From the NCBI RefSeq assembly GCF_002845745.1, contig NZ_PIUM01000014.1, positions 1-64,000 of the forward strand: a stretch of 64,000 nt of DNA, given 5' to 3'. Of this stretch, positions 1 through 7,786 are shown piece by piece. The DNA comes from Telmatospirillum siberiense. Its GTDB lineage: Bacteria; Pseudomonadota; Alphaproteobacteria; Rhodospirillales; Magnetospirillaceae. The notes below the pieces were generated by a model. The model worked only from the letters and a program-made list of their open reading frames with translations. It did not search any database and was not told where the DNA came from. Positions within the stretch are counted from its first letter, which is position 1, and the number at the start of each line of letters is the position of its first letter. Position numbers and translations under genes: made by a program.

Positions 1-89
1 TTCTCCTGCGCGTTCTGCTGTACGCCCTGCTTGGTGCGTTGGAAGGTTTCGGTGGCCGGGCAGCCTGTCAGCAACGGCAGCAGCGTCAA
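1..89 (-). CDS. N-terminus of a lipoprotein, possibly the PilN-type pilus secretin (cut by window edge)
   Basis: Only the first 29 codons are inside the window. Reading the minus strand from a TTG at 89, which overlaps the stop codon of the upstream TcpQ-like gene by a few bases, gives a short hydrophobic stretch ending in a lipobox (LLTGC) followed by a polar, Gln-rich segment. That is a lipoprotein signal peptide with an outer membrane-type mature start. In type IVb pilus operons of the R64/TcpC kind the gene after a PilL/TcpQ-like protein is often the lipoprotein secretin PilN. The position, overlap and lipobox fit that, but the diagnostic secretin domain is outside the window. No ATG is available in this frame, so the TTG start is inferred from the overlap. 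Confidence 0.4.
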   Translation of the reverse strand, partial: MTLLPLLTGCPATETFQRTKQGVQQNAQE

Positions 90-514
90 CAGGGCGGCGT
101 GATCGATACGCCCTGGGGGGTGAAGTTCGCGACCAGCCCAACCGGAGCAAGCGCGTCGGACAAGGTCTGGCGCCATGACGTCCCGCCCCGCCAGTCGACA
201 TGAAGGTTCCGGTCGGCGACGCCATCGAAAGTGACGGAAAGACCTGGGGGAACAATCCAATGAACCGCCTGATCGAGAGGCATCTGCGCGCCGAAGCCGT
301 CGATCGGTCCATCGGCGACAATGGCCTGTTTGTCCTGCGCGGGCAGCAGCGACTGAGGTTGTTGGGTCGCCATCGCCAGGGACGCCGGCGGGATCGTCAT
401 GGCGATCCATATCCCGCAAGCGACCATGATCGCCGGGACATGACCGATCTTTTTCCCCGCCTGTCGCGCGGGAACGAAGAGGGCATTCGGTCTGCTATCA
501 TGCCTTGCTCGCAT
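86..514 (-). CDS. TcpQ/PilL-type pilus assembly protein (short paralogue)
   Basis: 142 residues. A cleavable signal sequence is visible (hydrophobic run about residues 28-48, ending ASLAMA). It is followed by one beta-rich TcpQ C-terminal-type module with the signature V-D-W-R-G-G-x-S-W-R-Q-x-L-x-D-A-L-A-P at about residues 105-123. TcpQ-like domains act in the periplasm or outer membrane and help the type IVb pilus secretin assemble. The 230-residue protein encoded at 1910-2602 carries the same module (A-D-W-R-G-G), so these are paralogues. The gene ends by overlapping the next lipoprotein gene, which implies translational coupling. The start at 514 has GAGGA about 11 bases upstream; an internal Met near residue 30 would also leave a functional signal peptide. 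Confidence 0.7.
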   Translation of the reverse strand: MRARHDSRPNALFVPARQAGKKIGHVPAIMVACGIWIAMTIPPASLAMATQQPQSLLPAQDKQAIVADGPIDGFGAQMPLDQAVHWIVPPGLSVTFDGVADRNLHVDWRGGTSWRQTLSDALAPVGLVANFTPQGVSITPPC

Positions 515-559
515 ATCGGCTCAGGTCCTCTACAATGGTCATTCAGTTCAAATAATTGA

Positions 560-1255
560 TTAAAATTTTGTCTGATATATTTGAGCTACTGAAATTATAC
601 CTGAAGAAAGTAGTAGATATGGTCCAAATGGTATTTCGGTAATTTCATCTATATTTTTTTCTTTGCTCATTTTATTATTTTTTATAACTAAAATTACTAT
701 CCCGAGCGCCAGACTCAGGCAGCCGCCGACACCCCCCAGCCAGGCCCCGATCGCCGCGCCGAGTTTGACGTCGCCCTCGCCGAAGACGGTGTCTCCGTCC
801 ACGCCCATCCATCGTCCGGCAAAAACCTGTACGGCCTTGAATCCGCACCATGTGACCGCGGCGCCGGCCACGGCGCCAGTCACGGGCATTCCCCGGAGGT
901 GAAATCCATTCGCGGCCAAGCCCGAGACCAGGATGGAAAGGCTGAGGTGATCGGGAATGAGGCCGTGCCGGGCATCGACCGTGGCCGTCACTGCCAAGCT
1001 CAGAATGAAGAACGCGTGGCAGAGCAGGACCCAGGGATCGCTGGTCCGGCCAAGAGCGGCGCCAATAAACAGACTGCATGTCAGATGGGGAAAGGCCGCA
1101 GGGGTGGCACTGTCGTCCAAGACGTCAAACGGCGAGGGCAGAGCGGTTTGCCACCGGTCAGGCAGGTCGAGCGAAATGCGTCGGGCCACAGTCGCCGATG
1201 CCATCAGCGCCAAGGGAAGGCAGACAATGGCGAGCAGGCCGATCATCGCCACCAC
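560..1255 (-). CDS. Prepilin peptidase (A24 family, type IVb, lacking the N-terminal methylase domain)
   Basis: 231-residue polytopic inner membrane protein with both catalytic Asp motifs of the A24 aspartyl proteases: D-A-R-H-G-L-I-P-D in the middle and G-E-G-D-V-K-L-G (GxGD) about two thirds along. It should cleave the leader of the operon's prepilins. It lacks the cysteine-rich methyltransferase domain of PilD, as usual for PilU-type peptidases. The start overlaps the lytic transglycosylase gene by 13 bases. The last 45 or so codons, ending with the family motif I-P-F-G-P-Y, are written in very A+T-rich codons: 541-700 is about 22% G+C by my count, against more than 60% upstream. The reading frame stays open, so the enzyme is probably functional but mosaic. 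Confidence 0.85.
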   Translation of the reverse strand: MVAMIGLLAIVCLPLALMASATVARRISLDLPDRWQTALPSPFDVLDDSATPAAFPHLTCSLFIGAALGRTSDPWVLLCHAFFILSLAVTATVDARHGLIPDHLSLSILVSGLAANGFHLRGMPVTGAVAGAAVTWCGFKAVQVFAGRWMGVDGDTVFGEGDVKLGAAIGAWLGGVGGCLSLALGIVILVIKNNKMSKEKNIDEITEIPFGPYLLLSSGIISVAQIYQTKF

Positions 1256-1899
1256 CGGGAGGAACCTCCGGCCGTCGTCGAGCTGGGCCGCTCAACGGTC
1301 ATCACGGACAGCTTGACGGTTTTCAGTTTCGGTCTGGGACGGAGATCTGCTGGGGCGATCGAGAGGGTGGGGGCCAATCCTTTGAGGGCGGCGTAGCGTG
1401 ACGCCACCTTGCCCAGATAGTCCGCCTGGCGGGACGGCTCGCTCGAATGGTAATGGGCGATGGCCGTCGGCCAGCTTCCATGCTGGGCGAGAAGCTCGTT
1501 CAAGAGACGCGCCCCATAGGCCACATTGGTAAACGGGTCGAAAGCCTCGGACAAATCGTGGAAGGCGTCTGGATGATAATGCAGATCGATCTGCATGCAG
1601 CCGACGTCGATATAGCGGGCTCCCTGGCTTTGCAATGTGCGAACCATGGCCTCCGCTTCGATTTGCGATGCCGGATGGAACGAAACTCCATCGGCATTGA
1701 TGGCATAGGGGTCGAGTCCGCTTTCCTCGTGGCCGATGGCGAGCATCAGGCCGGATGGAAAAAGATTGGCCGCCTCTGCGGATTGGATATGGTCCCGGCA
1801 GGTGGCGGCGAAAGTCGGGGCCGAGACGGACGCGACCGTGAGGGCTGCCATCATTGCCGCCTGGCTGCATCGTTTGGTTCGGCACCGGTTGCGGCCCAT
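1243..1899 (-). CDS. Lytic transglycosylase (SLT/PilT-like, pilus operon)
   Basis: 218 residues with a signal peptide (ending near TFAA-TC) and an SLT-type lysozyme fold. The catalytic Glu lies in G-H-E-E-S-G-L-D-P-Y-A-I-N, followed by the family motifs D-V-G-C-M-Q-I-D, N-V-A-Y-G-A-R-L-L and A-I-A-H-Y-H. It cleaves the peptidoglycan glycan strand in the periplasm, here probably to let the type IVb pilus apparatus through the wall (compare PilT of plasmid R64). It lies 10 bases after the longer TcpQ gene and overlaps the prepilin peptidase gene, so it is part of one operon transcribed leftward. The C-terminal 40 residues are basic and appear unstructured. Confidence 0.85.
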   Translation of the reverse strand: MGRNRCRTKRCSQAAMMAALTVASVSAPTFAATCRDHIQSAEAANLFPSGLMLAIGHEESGLDPYAINADGVSFHPASQIEAEAMVRTLQSQGARYIDVGCMQIDLHYHPDAFHDLSEAFDPFTNVAYGARLLNELLAQHGSWPTAIAHYHSSEPSRQADYLGKVASRYAALKGLAPTLSIAPADLRPRPKLKTVKLSVMTVERPSSTTAGGSSRWWR

Positions 1900-1909
1900 C
1901 TTGGCTCTC

Positions 1910-2602
1910 CTAATTTACCTGGCTGGAGAACCAGCCCTTGCTGGTCTCGACGACCCATTCCCCGCCGCGTGAAAAGATGGCGCTGACGTGGCCCAGCAGG
2001 TCATAGTCCTGGCCCTCGACGATTTCGTCGGGCTTACCGCTGACGCCGCTGGGTCCGATGATCCAGGCGCGCCCGGCGATTGCTCCTCGGACCCGCCAAC
2101 CAGGCAGACGTGGGGAGCCGACGGGGACGGGCGCGGCAGGGAGCGCCGCCGGCGCCGCGACGATCACCTGCGACTGCCCGACGGCGGCGGCCGGCAAGGC
2201 GTTGCGGGACACGACGATCCCCGGGCCCGTCTGCGCGAAAGTCAGGCCTAAAGGCGCCAGGGCATCGTTTAGAACCTGCTTCCATCCGCGTCCTCCGCGC
2301 CAGTCCGCCCGTTGACGGGTGTCGATGTCCGGATTGAAACTCACCGGCAGGGTCCTAGGAACGATCTGGCGGACCACCAGTTCCAGAGGCAGTCCTTTGG
2401 CGAAGCCGCTGACGACCGGGCCCTGATCCTCGATTTGGAGTGCCGCAACATCGACGGGAGGAACTTCCGTGGGAGGGGCTGCTTCGAGGCTGAAACTTCC
2501 CGCTAGCGCTTGCCCGCCGAAGAGGCTCGCGCCCAGGAACACCACGAGAAAACGTGCCTGACGGATGTGAAGAGCCACGGGCAATGCGGGGGGCGAAGGC
2601 AT
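1910..2602 (-). CDS. TcpQ/PilL-type pilus assembly protein (long paralogue, first gene of operon)
   Basis: 230 residues. An N-terminal signal sequence (about residues 10-35) is followed by a low-complexity Pro-rich linker and the TcpQ C-terminal-type beta module (F-N-P-D-I-D-T-R-Q-R-A-D-W-R-G-G, then W-K-Q-V-L-N-D-A-L-A-P-L-G) at about residues 90-135. A second beta-rich segment at the C-terminus (R-A-W-I-I-G-P-S-G-V to the end) may be an SPOR-like or OB-like fold, which I cannot assign. The protein is expected in the periplasm or outer membrane as a secretin partner. A good sigma-70 promoter lies just upstream, and this is the first gene of the leftward cluster. Confidence 0.7.
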   Translation of the reverse strand: MPSPPALPVALHIRQARFLVVFLGASLFGGQALAGSFSLEAAPPTEVPPVDVAALQIEDQGPVVSGFAKGLPLELVVRQIVPRTLPVSFNPDIDTRQRADWRGGRGWKQVLNDALAPLGLTFAQTGPGIVVSRNALPAAAVGQSQVIVAAPAALPAAPVPVGSPRLPGWRVRGAIAGRAWIIGPSGVSGKPDEIVEGQDYDLLGHVSAIFSRGGEWVVETSKGWFSSQVN

Positions 2603-2633
2603 CGGTTATGTCGTTCCATGGAAGCCTAACTGG

Positions 2634-2662
2634 TGTATAACATACATAGTTTACTATATCAA
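2634..2662 (-). promoter_or_regulatory. Sigma-70-type promoter of the pilus operon
   Basis: On the minus strand a TTGATA box (2657-2662) is followed by a 17-base spacer and TATACA (2634-2639), about 32 bases upstream of the ATG at 2602. Both boxes are close to consensus and the surrounding stretch is A+T-rich in an otherwise G+C-rich region. Confidence 0.6.
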
Positions 2663-2915
2663 GGCATTCTCCCGTTCCTGGAATAGCCAGGGGAATAGTC
2701 GTCCCCTACACGCTACGACGGCCGATCTGCACCGGTTTTGCAAATTTTAAATAAGCGCCGAGAGGGGGCTCCCCCGGGGAGCTCGTTCCAGCATGGGTGA
2801 CCCGCATATCTGGGCCATGAGCACGACCGAAACCGAGCTTAGGCTCTTTGTTCCCTTGGCCAGATCTCCTCCTCCATACTGCCGCGACGGTAGCCGGCCA
2901 TGGCGTGGCCGCCAT
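2663..2915. other. Intergenic, with a possible terminator hairpin for the SDR gene
   Basis: No convincing gene. A 7-base-pair inverted repeat (GCTCCCC / GGGGAGC, 2768-2782) followed, in minus-strand direction, by an A+T-rich stretch (AAATTT near 2745) could terminate transcription from the minus-strand SDR gene before the pilus promoter. Confidence 0.35.
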
Positions 2916-3731
2916 TTAGACGGGAAGGCCGCTTTGCTTTCTCAGGCTCTTGTCGAACGCCGATTCGGGGACGAAGCGGCGCAGGAAACTGACCTGTCGT
3001 GCCATTTTGCCAGCGGCGTAACGGTGTTTCGGGCGAGCATCCGTGGCGGCCTTCAGCACGGTATCGGCGACGACTTCCGGCATGTCGCCCGTTTCCATGG
3101 CTTTGCGCATCACCAGGTTCGTGCTCGCGCGGCCGGAATTGTAGATATCAAGCATTTGATCCGGCTTGACCAGATTGTCCTCGAACGAGGTCCGGGTGTA
3201 GGCGGGCTCGACCAGGGCGACGCGAACGCCCTGTGTGCGCAGTTCATGGTCGAGCGATTCCGAATATCCCTCAATTGCGTGCTTGGTCGACGCATAAAGG
3301 GCATTGAACGGGGCCGGTATCAGGCCAAGAACAGAGCTCATATTGATGATGCGTCCGCTCTTCTGGCGTCGCATGATCGGCAAGACGGCATTTGTCACGC
3401 GCATGACACCGAAGACATTGATGTCAAAAAGGCGCTGCGCCTGGGCTATCGAGGATTCTTCGGCGCCGCCCAGCAGCCCGATGCCGGCATTGTTGACCAA
3501 TAAATCGATGCGACCGGCCTTGCCTTCGATGTCTGCTATCAGTTTTGACACGGAAGCGTCGTCACCGACGTCGCAGGCCAGCATCGTCACGCCGGCAGGG
3601 CCGCCGGATGTGGGCTTCCGGCTGGTGCCGAAAACACGAAAACCGGCTTTTGCCAGCGTGATGGCGGTTGCGCGCCCTATGCCCGTGGATGCCCCTGTGA
3701 CCAGGGCGACGCCGCGATTGGGGTTGCTCAT
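2916..3731 (-). CDS. SDR family NAD(P)-dependent oxidoreductase
   Basis: 271 residues, a classical short-chain dehydrogenase/reductase. It has the cofactor motif T-G-A-S-T-G-I-G near residue 13, N-N-A-G near residue 85, a catalytic Ser in the M-S-S-V strand and Y-A-S-T-K (YxxxK) at about residue 155. The substrate cannot be read from the sequence; oxidation or reduction of a small alcohol or carbonyl compound in the cytoplasm is expected. It is transcribed divergently from an HxlR regulator gene (3815-4252) with a perfect inverted repeat in the 83-base gap, so it is very probably that regulator's target. A quinone- or aldehyde-stress role would fit HxlR-controlled SDRs in other bacteria, but that is inference. 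Confidence 0.9.
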   Translation of the reverse strand: MSNPNRGVALVTGASTGIGRATAITLAKAGFRVFGTSRKPTSGGPAGVTMLACDVGDDASVSKLIADIEGKAGRIDLLVNNAGIGLLGGAEESSIAQAQRLFDINVFGVMRVTNAVLPIMRRQKSGRIINMSSVLGLIPAPFNALYASTKHAIEGYSESLDHELRTQGVRVALVEPAYTRTSFEDNLVKPDQMLDIYNSGRASTNLVMRKAMETGDMPEVVADTVLKAATDARPKHRYAAGKMARQVSFLRRFVPESAFDKSLRKQSGLPV

Positions 3732-3780
3732 TCGGATTTCTTTCCATGCAAGGGTGGAACGGGTTTGGAAAGTTTGATAC

Positions 3781-3815
3781 TATCATTTCGATATTAAGTC
3801 ACTATCGAAATGATA
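3781..3815. promoter_or_regulatory. HxlR operator: perfect 13-bp inverted repeat between SDR and hxlR genes
   Basis: Arms TATCATTTCGATA (3781-3793) and its exact reverse complement (3803-3815) are separated by 9 bases, about two helical turns centre to centre, as for a dimeric winged-helix regulator. The right arm ends on the A of the hxlR start codon, so binding would block both divergent genes and give autoregulation. Confidence 0.7.
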
Positions 3816-4252
3816 TGAACAGTAAAAATTTCTCTCAGCCCACCTGTCCGATCGCTCGTGGCGTCGCTTGCGTCGGCGATTCCTGGAGTATTTTGATCCT
3901 TCGGGATGCCGCCATGGGCATCCGTCGCTTCGACGAATTTCGAAAGGGGCTTGGGATCGCGCCGACCATTTTGACCAGGCGTCTTGCCGCCCTGACGGAC
4001 GAGGGGCTGCTTGAAAAGCACCGCTACTCCGAGCGGCCGCCACGGGACGAGTATGTCCTGACCGACGCCGGGCGGGATTTCTTGCCGGTTCTGGTGATGA
4101 TCGGCGCCTGGGGCCAGAAATATCGCGGCGGAGGCCGGATCGCGCGATATGTCGACGCCGAGACGGGAAGGGATATCCGTGCGAAGGTGGTGGATGCGGA
4201 GACTGGTGCGGAAATCGGCAGCCGTGCATTCAAGGTGATCGAGCCGGAGTGA
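3815..4252 (+). CDS. HxlR family transcriptional regulator
   Basis: 145 residues. The winged helix-turn-helix of the HxlR family is complete: C-P-I-A-R near the N-terminus, W-S-I-L-I-L-R-D, R-F-D-E-F-R-K, I-A-P-T-I-L-T-R-R-L, then the wing P-P-R-D-E-Y-V-L-T. The Cys in the N-terminal CPIAR motif corresponds to the redox-sensing Cys of HypR/YodB/CatR-type members, so sensing of quinones or electrophiles is plausible. I chose the ATG at 3815 because homologues start a few residues before the CPIAR motif. It has no Shine-Dalgarno sequence and sits in the operator. An upstream in-frame ATG at 3746 would add 23 unusual residues and put the operator inside the gene. Confidence 0.85.
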   Translation: MNSKNFSQPTCPIARGVACVGDSWSILILRDAAMGIRRFDEFRKGLGIAPTILTRRLAALTDEGLLEKHRYSERPPRDEYVLTDAGRDFLPVLVMIGAWGQKYRGGGRIARYVDAETGRDIRAKVVDAETGAEIGSRAFKVIEPE

Positions 4253-4316
4253 TGCGGATTTAACGCTTTCCGCTCTAACAGCCGTTCAAGTGCAAAATAT
4301 CTGAAGGAGACGTTCG

Positions 4317-5120
4317 ATGAGTGCCGTTTTCGATCCAGGCCCGGCCGCATCCGCCTTGGCTGACGCCCTGAAGACGGGGCGGCAACTGGTGGAATTGCCC
4401 GTGGAGATCCGGCCGTCGACGTTGAGCCAGGGCTACGACGTACAGGACCGCTTTCTTGCCCTGTTGGACGAGCCGGTTGCCGGTTGGAAACTGGGGGTCG
4501 GCAGTCCGAAGGGAAAGCGGGACACCGGTCTCGATCGGGCCATTGCCGGTCGCGTCCTCACCTCGCGGCTGCATCGTTCGGGAGAGACGGCGCGGTTGCC
4601 CAATCGTGCGCCGGCGACTGTCGAATTCGAGATCTGCTTCGTTCTGGGGCGGGACGTCGAACCCGGCGCCGTGTCAGGATCGCCGATGGTTGCCGTTTCC
4701 GCCGCGCATGTGGCGTTCGAGTTGGTGTTGTCTCGCTTCGTCGACCGACGTGCGGTTGGCTGGCCGAGCTTCGCCGCCGACAATGCGGCGTTTCAAGCTC
4801 TCGTTCTCGGCGAGGCCGTCGATCCGGCCCGGATTGGCGAGATCGCAGGGGCTGTGGTCGTCAGCGCGGATGGCAAGGAAATGGCCGGGGGGCTCGTTGG
4901 CGACGACGCCATCGACCCTGTTGGCGCTCTCAGCGAGATGTTCGCCCATGCGCGAGAGCGCGGTATTACGCTTCCCGCAGGGACCCTGGTTTCGACCGGG
5001 ACGCTTTCCAAACCCTTTACCGTCGCCGGTCATGGCGCGGATATCGTTGCCCGGTTTCCCGGTTCGGCGTTGCGCATCCGCACTTCGGTGCCCGAGATGC
5101 CGGATCTCGCAACGCCGTAA
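4317..5120 (+). CDS. 2-keto-4-pentenoate hydratase / FAH-superfamily hydratase
   Basis: 267 residues resembling MhpD/2-oxopent-4-enoate hydratases and 4-oxalocrotonate decarboxylases: G-W-K-L-G-V-G-S early, E-F-E-I-C-F-V-L-G (metal-binding acidic residues) near 105, A-F-E-L-V near 135, and a C-terminal G-T-L-V-S-T-G-T-L-S-K-P. These enzymes use a divalent metal to hydrate 2-hydroxydienoates in meta-cleavage pathways. The gene follows the HxlR gene by 64 bases on the same strand with a good ribosome site (AAGGAGA), so the two could be co-transcribed. No other ring-cleavage genes are next to it, so its substrate is uncertain. Confidence 0.8.
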   Translation: MSAVFDPGPAASALADALKTGRQLVELPVEIRPSTLSQGYDVQDRFLALLDEPVAGWKLGVGSPKGKRDTGLDRAIAGRVLTSRLHRSGETARLPNRAPATVEFEICFVLGRDVEPGAVSGSPMVAVSAAHVAFELVLSRFVDRRAVGWPSFAADNAAFQALVLGEAVDPARIGEIAGAVVVSADGKEMAGGLVGDDAIDPVGALSEMFAHARERGITLPAGTLVSTGTLSKPFTVAGHGADIVARFPGSALRIRTSVPEMPDLATP

Positions 5121-5164
5121 TCCACAGGAAAGGCTGTCTCGCCGTGACGGCATCCTCTCCCGCT

Positions 5165-5202
5165 GCCGCCCCTCTCGGGAGCCGGCTCCCGAGAGGGGCG
5201 GC
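5165..5202. terminator. Perfect 38-bp palindrome between convergent genes (bidirectional terminator)
   Basis: The two 19-base arms are exact reverse complements with no spacer, in the 108-base gap between the hydratase gene and the minus-strand SDR gene. It forms a very stable G+C-rich cruciform or hairpin on either strand. No long T tract follows. Confidence 0.6.
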
Positions 5203-5228
5203 CGGATGGCTGGCCGCTGTGTTCTTCC

Positions 5229-5987
5229 TCAGATCGGAATTGGGTTTGCGATCAGGCTGGCGTTGAAGTCGTTGACGAGCTTGTGCTCGCCGCTTCCGGG
5301 ATTGTCGCGGATCGCTCGGACATCATCGACGATCACCTCCTCCGCTTCGGTCGCCAGTCCGGCCATCGTCTTTTCGATGAAGATGTCGAGCGGCATGGCG
5401 CGCGGGTCTCCGCTTTTCTTGATGAGATCGGTATCCACCCACGGCGGGGCGATTTCCTGAACCGTCACGCTTGTTTCCCGCAGCATGAAGCGCTGTGACA
5501 GCGCATAGGAATGCAGCGCCGCCTTGCTGGCGGAATAGACCGCGGTGACAGCCAGCGGCAAGTAGGCGAGAATCGATGTGTTGTGAATAATCGTGGCGCG
5601 AGGCTTCCGTTTGAAATGTTCGATCAGCGCCGATGTCAGCCGGATGGGGCCAAGCAGATTGGTGTCGATGATCTTGCGGGAAACCGTGTCGTCGATCGCT
5701 CCGCCCGCATCGTCGAAAGGCATGATGCCCGCATTGTTGACCAGCACGTTGAGCGAGGGGTAATCGCGGACGAGCTTTGCCGCGACCCGCTCTATGTCGG
5801 CTGGATCGGCGATATCGAGTTCGATTCCGTCGATGCCCGGATTGGCCGTGGAAACCGCATCGAGAAGCGCCTTGCGACGCCCTGCGATGATTACCTTGTT
5901 GCCTCGCCTGTGGAAGGCTTCCGCCAAAGCGCGGCCAATGCCCGAGGTGCCGCCGGTGATGAATATCGTGTTGCCTGTCATCTGCAT
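5229..5987 (-). CDS. SDR family oxidoreductase (DltE/COG3967-like)
   Basis: 252 residues from the ATG at 5987, which has an AGAAG ribosome site; a longer in-frame version starting at 6038 lacks one. It has the SDR motifs T-G-G-T-S-G-I-G, N-N-A-G-I-M, a catalytic Ser in N-T-S-I-L and Y-S-A-S-K (YxxxK). The T-G-G-T-S-G-I-G start and the C-terminal half resemble the DltE-like branch, which are cytoplasmic oxidoreductases of unknown substrate despite the name. The gene stands alone, convergent with the hydratase gene and downstream of the EmrAB operon on the same strand with a 227-base gap, so it probably has its own promoter there. Confidence 0.85.
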   Translation of the reverse strand: MQMTGNTIFITGGTSGIGRALAEAFHRRGNKVIIAGRRKALLDAVSTANPGIDGIELDIADPADIERVAAKLVRDYPSLNVLVNNAGIMPFDDAGGAIDDTVSRKIIDTNLLGPIRLTSALIEHFKRKPRATIIHNTSILAYLPLAVTAVYSASKAALHSYALSQRFMLRETSVTVQEIAPPWVDTDLIKKSGDPRAMPLDIFIEKTMAGLATEAEEVIVDDVRAIRDNPGSGEHKLVNDFNASLIANPIPI

Positions 5988-6214
5988 GATCGTTGCTTCT
6001 TCTGATGTGTCCGCGGCCCTGATCCAACACTGCGGCACCTTGTTTCGATGGAGGCATCATGGTGCAAATGTGCGGTGTCTCAAATGACATATAAACATCA
6101 AAATAAGACATTGGCGCAGGCGGCACCGGTATTGGCTTCGCCCTTGCCAGGCCTTCGTCGGGCGCTCTGGCCGACGCGCTCGGGCTGGGCTGCTTCGTGA
6201 GGCTGGCGTTCTTG

Positions 6215-7786
6215 TCAGTGGGCGCCGGCTGCGGCGGGGCGCGGGTTGACCCCCGCTTTCCGCAGCAGCGGCACCAGAATCGTGGCGAAGGCGAAACAGG
6301 CCATGATGGCCAGAAAGGCGTCGGCGTAGGTCAGGGTTTGCGCCTCGCGCATGGTCAGCGACCACAGCATTTTCAACGCCGCGGCATGGCCATGCAGGGG
6401 GTCGCCGGCCATCGCCGCGGTCTGGCTCACCGTCATCCGTTGCAGCAGGCCGGTCATTGCCGCATTGCCGCTGGTCAGATGCTCGGCCAACCGCAGGAAA
6501 TGCAGATTGATACGGTCGTTGAGGATGGTGCCGCAGGCGGCGATGCCGATGGCGCCCCCCAGGTTGCGCATCAGGTTGAACAGGCCGGACGCCAGTTTCA
6601 GTCTGTCGGGGGCCAGGCCGCCCAGGGTCAGGGTCACCGTCGGCGCCACCATGAACTGCTGCGAGAAGCCTCTCAGTGCCTGCGGCCACAGCAATTCGCG
6701 CCAGCCCCAGTCGTGGGTGATTGGCTGGAACAGCAGCATGCTGAGGGTGAAGGTGGCGAGTCCCAGCATCAATAACCATCGCAGATCGACCCGTCTGGCC
6801 AGGAAGGCATAGATGGGGATCGAGCAAACCTGAAACAGCCCGGTCGAGAAGACCGCCAGGCCGATCTGCCAGGCGCTGAAATCGCGCACCCGCCCGAGGA
6901 ACAGCGGCGTCAGATAGACCACCGAGAAGATGCCGACCCCGCTGACGAACGAGAAAAAACAGCCGAGGGAAAAATTGCGGCTTTTTAGTGCCCGGAGATC
7001 GACGATCGGACGGGCGAAGGTCAGGCTGCGCCAAATGAAGGCAATGCCGGCGATGCCCGCCACCCAGGCGGTGGCGCGGATGGTGCCGTCGCTGAACCAG
7101 TTCCAGCGCGGCCCTTCCTCCAGCGTATATTCCAGCGTGCCGAGGAACAGCGCCATCAGCCCCATTCCGGGATAGTCCGCCCCCGCCAGCAGTTCGGGAT
7201 TGGGCCGGTCGACATGGACCAGGATGGGAACAACCACGGCGACGAAAAGGCCCGGTACCAGATTGATGAAAAACAACCAGTGCCAGGAATAATTATCGGT
7301 GATCCAGCCGCCGACGGTTGGGCCCAGGGTCGGCGCCAGCGATGCCAGAGACCCGATCACGGCGGCGGCGATGATTCGCTGGTGGCCCTGGAAGAAGAAG
7401 AACGACGTGGTGAACACGGTGGGGATCATCGAGCCGCCGAGGAACCCCTGCAGGGCTCGGAAAAAGATCATGCTCTTGATGTCCCAGGCCCAGCCGCACA
7501 TCAAACTGGTGATGGTGAATCCCGCTGCCGAGACACAGAACAGCCATCGGGTCGACATGACCCGGGACAGCCAGCCCGACAGCGGAATGACGATGATTTC
7601 GGCGATCAGGTAGCTGGTTTGCACCCAGGCCACTTCGTCGGCGCCGGCCGACAATCCGCCGCCGATATCACGTAACGAAGCGGAGACGATCTGGATGTCG
7701 AGAAGCGCGATGAAGAAGCCGACGGCCATGGTGCCGAAGGCGAAGATCTTGGCGCCCGTCGTCATCTGGTCCGACGTTGGGCTCAT
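6215..7786 (-). CDS. emrB: DHA2 family MFS multidrug exporter (EmrB-like)
   Basis: 523 residues with 14 predicted membrane segments, the normal length for EmrB-type drug:H+ antiporters. The first helix contains L-L-D-I-Q-I-V, the family's motif D1 region. The loop S-G-W-L-S-R-V gives motif A, and R-A-L-Q-G-F-L-G-G and G-P-T-V-G-G give motifs B and C. It exports hydrophobic compounds across the inner membrane and works with an EmrA adaptor and an outer membrane factor. The start overlaps the adaptor gene by four bases (ATGA), showing coupling. No TolC-type gene is in this operon, but one is in the RND operon at 14708-16264. Confidence 0.9.
   Translation of the reverse strand: MSPTSDQMTTGAKIFAFGTMAVGFFIALLDIQIVSASLRDIGGGLSAGADEVAWVQTSYLIAEIIVIPLSGWLSRVMSTRWLFCVSAAGFTITSLMCGWAWDIKSMIFFRALQGFLGGSMIPTVFTTSFFFFQGHQRIIAAAVIGSLASLAPTLGPTVGGWITDNYSWHWLFFINLVPGLFVAVVVPILVHVDRPNPELLAGADYPGMGLMALFLGTLEYTLEEGPRWNWFSDGTIRATAWVAGIAGIAFIWRSLTFARPIVDLRALKSRNFSLGCFFSFVSGVGIFSVVYLTPLFLGRVRDFSAWQIGLAVFSTGLFQVCSIPIYAFLARRVDLRWLLMLGLATFTLSMLLFQPITHDWGWRELLWPQALRGFSQQFMVAPTVTLTLGGLAPDRLKLASGLFNLMRNLGGAIGIAACGTILNDRINLHFLRLAEHLTSGNAAMTGLLQRMTVSQTAAMAGDPLHGHAAALKMLWSLTMREAQTLTYADAFLAIMACFAFATILVPLLRKAGVNPRPAAAGAH

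Noticed and set aside
3746-3814. Upstream start for the first HxlR protein
   Set aside because: It would add 23 residues not seen in relatives and place the whole operator inside the coding region.
6057-7034. Second minus-strand frame of 325 codons across the EmrB gene end
   Set aside because: It overlaps the EmrB frame, which is intact with 14 helices; this frame is basic and Pro-rich without hydrophobic segments.
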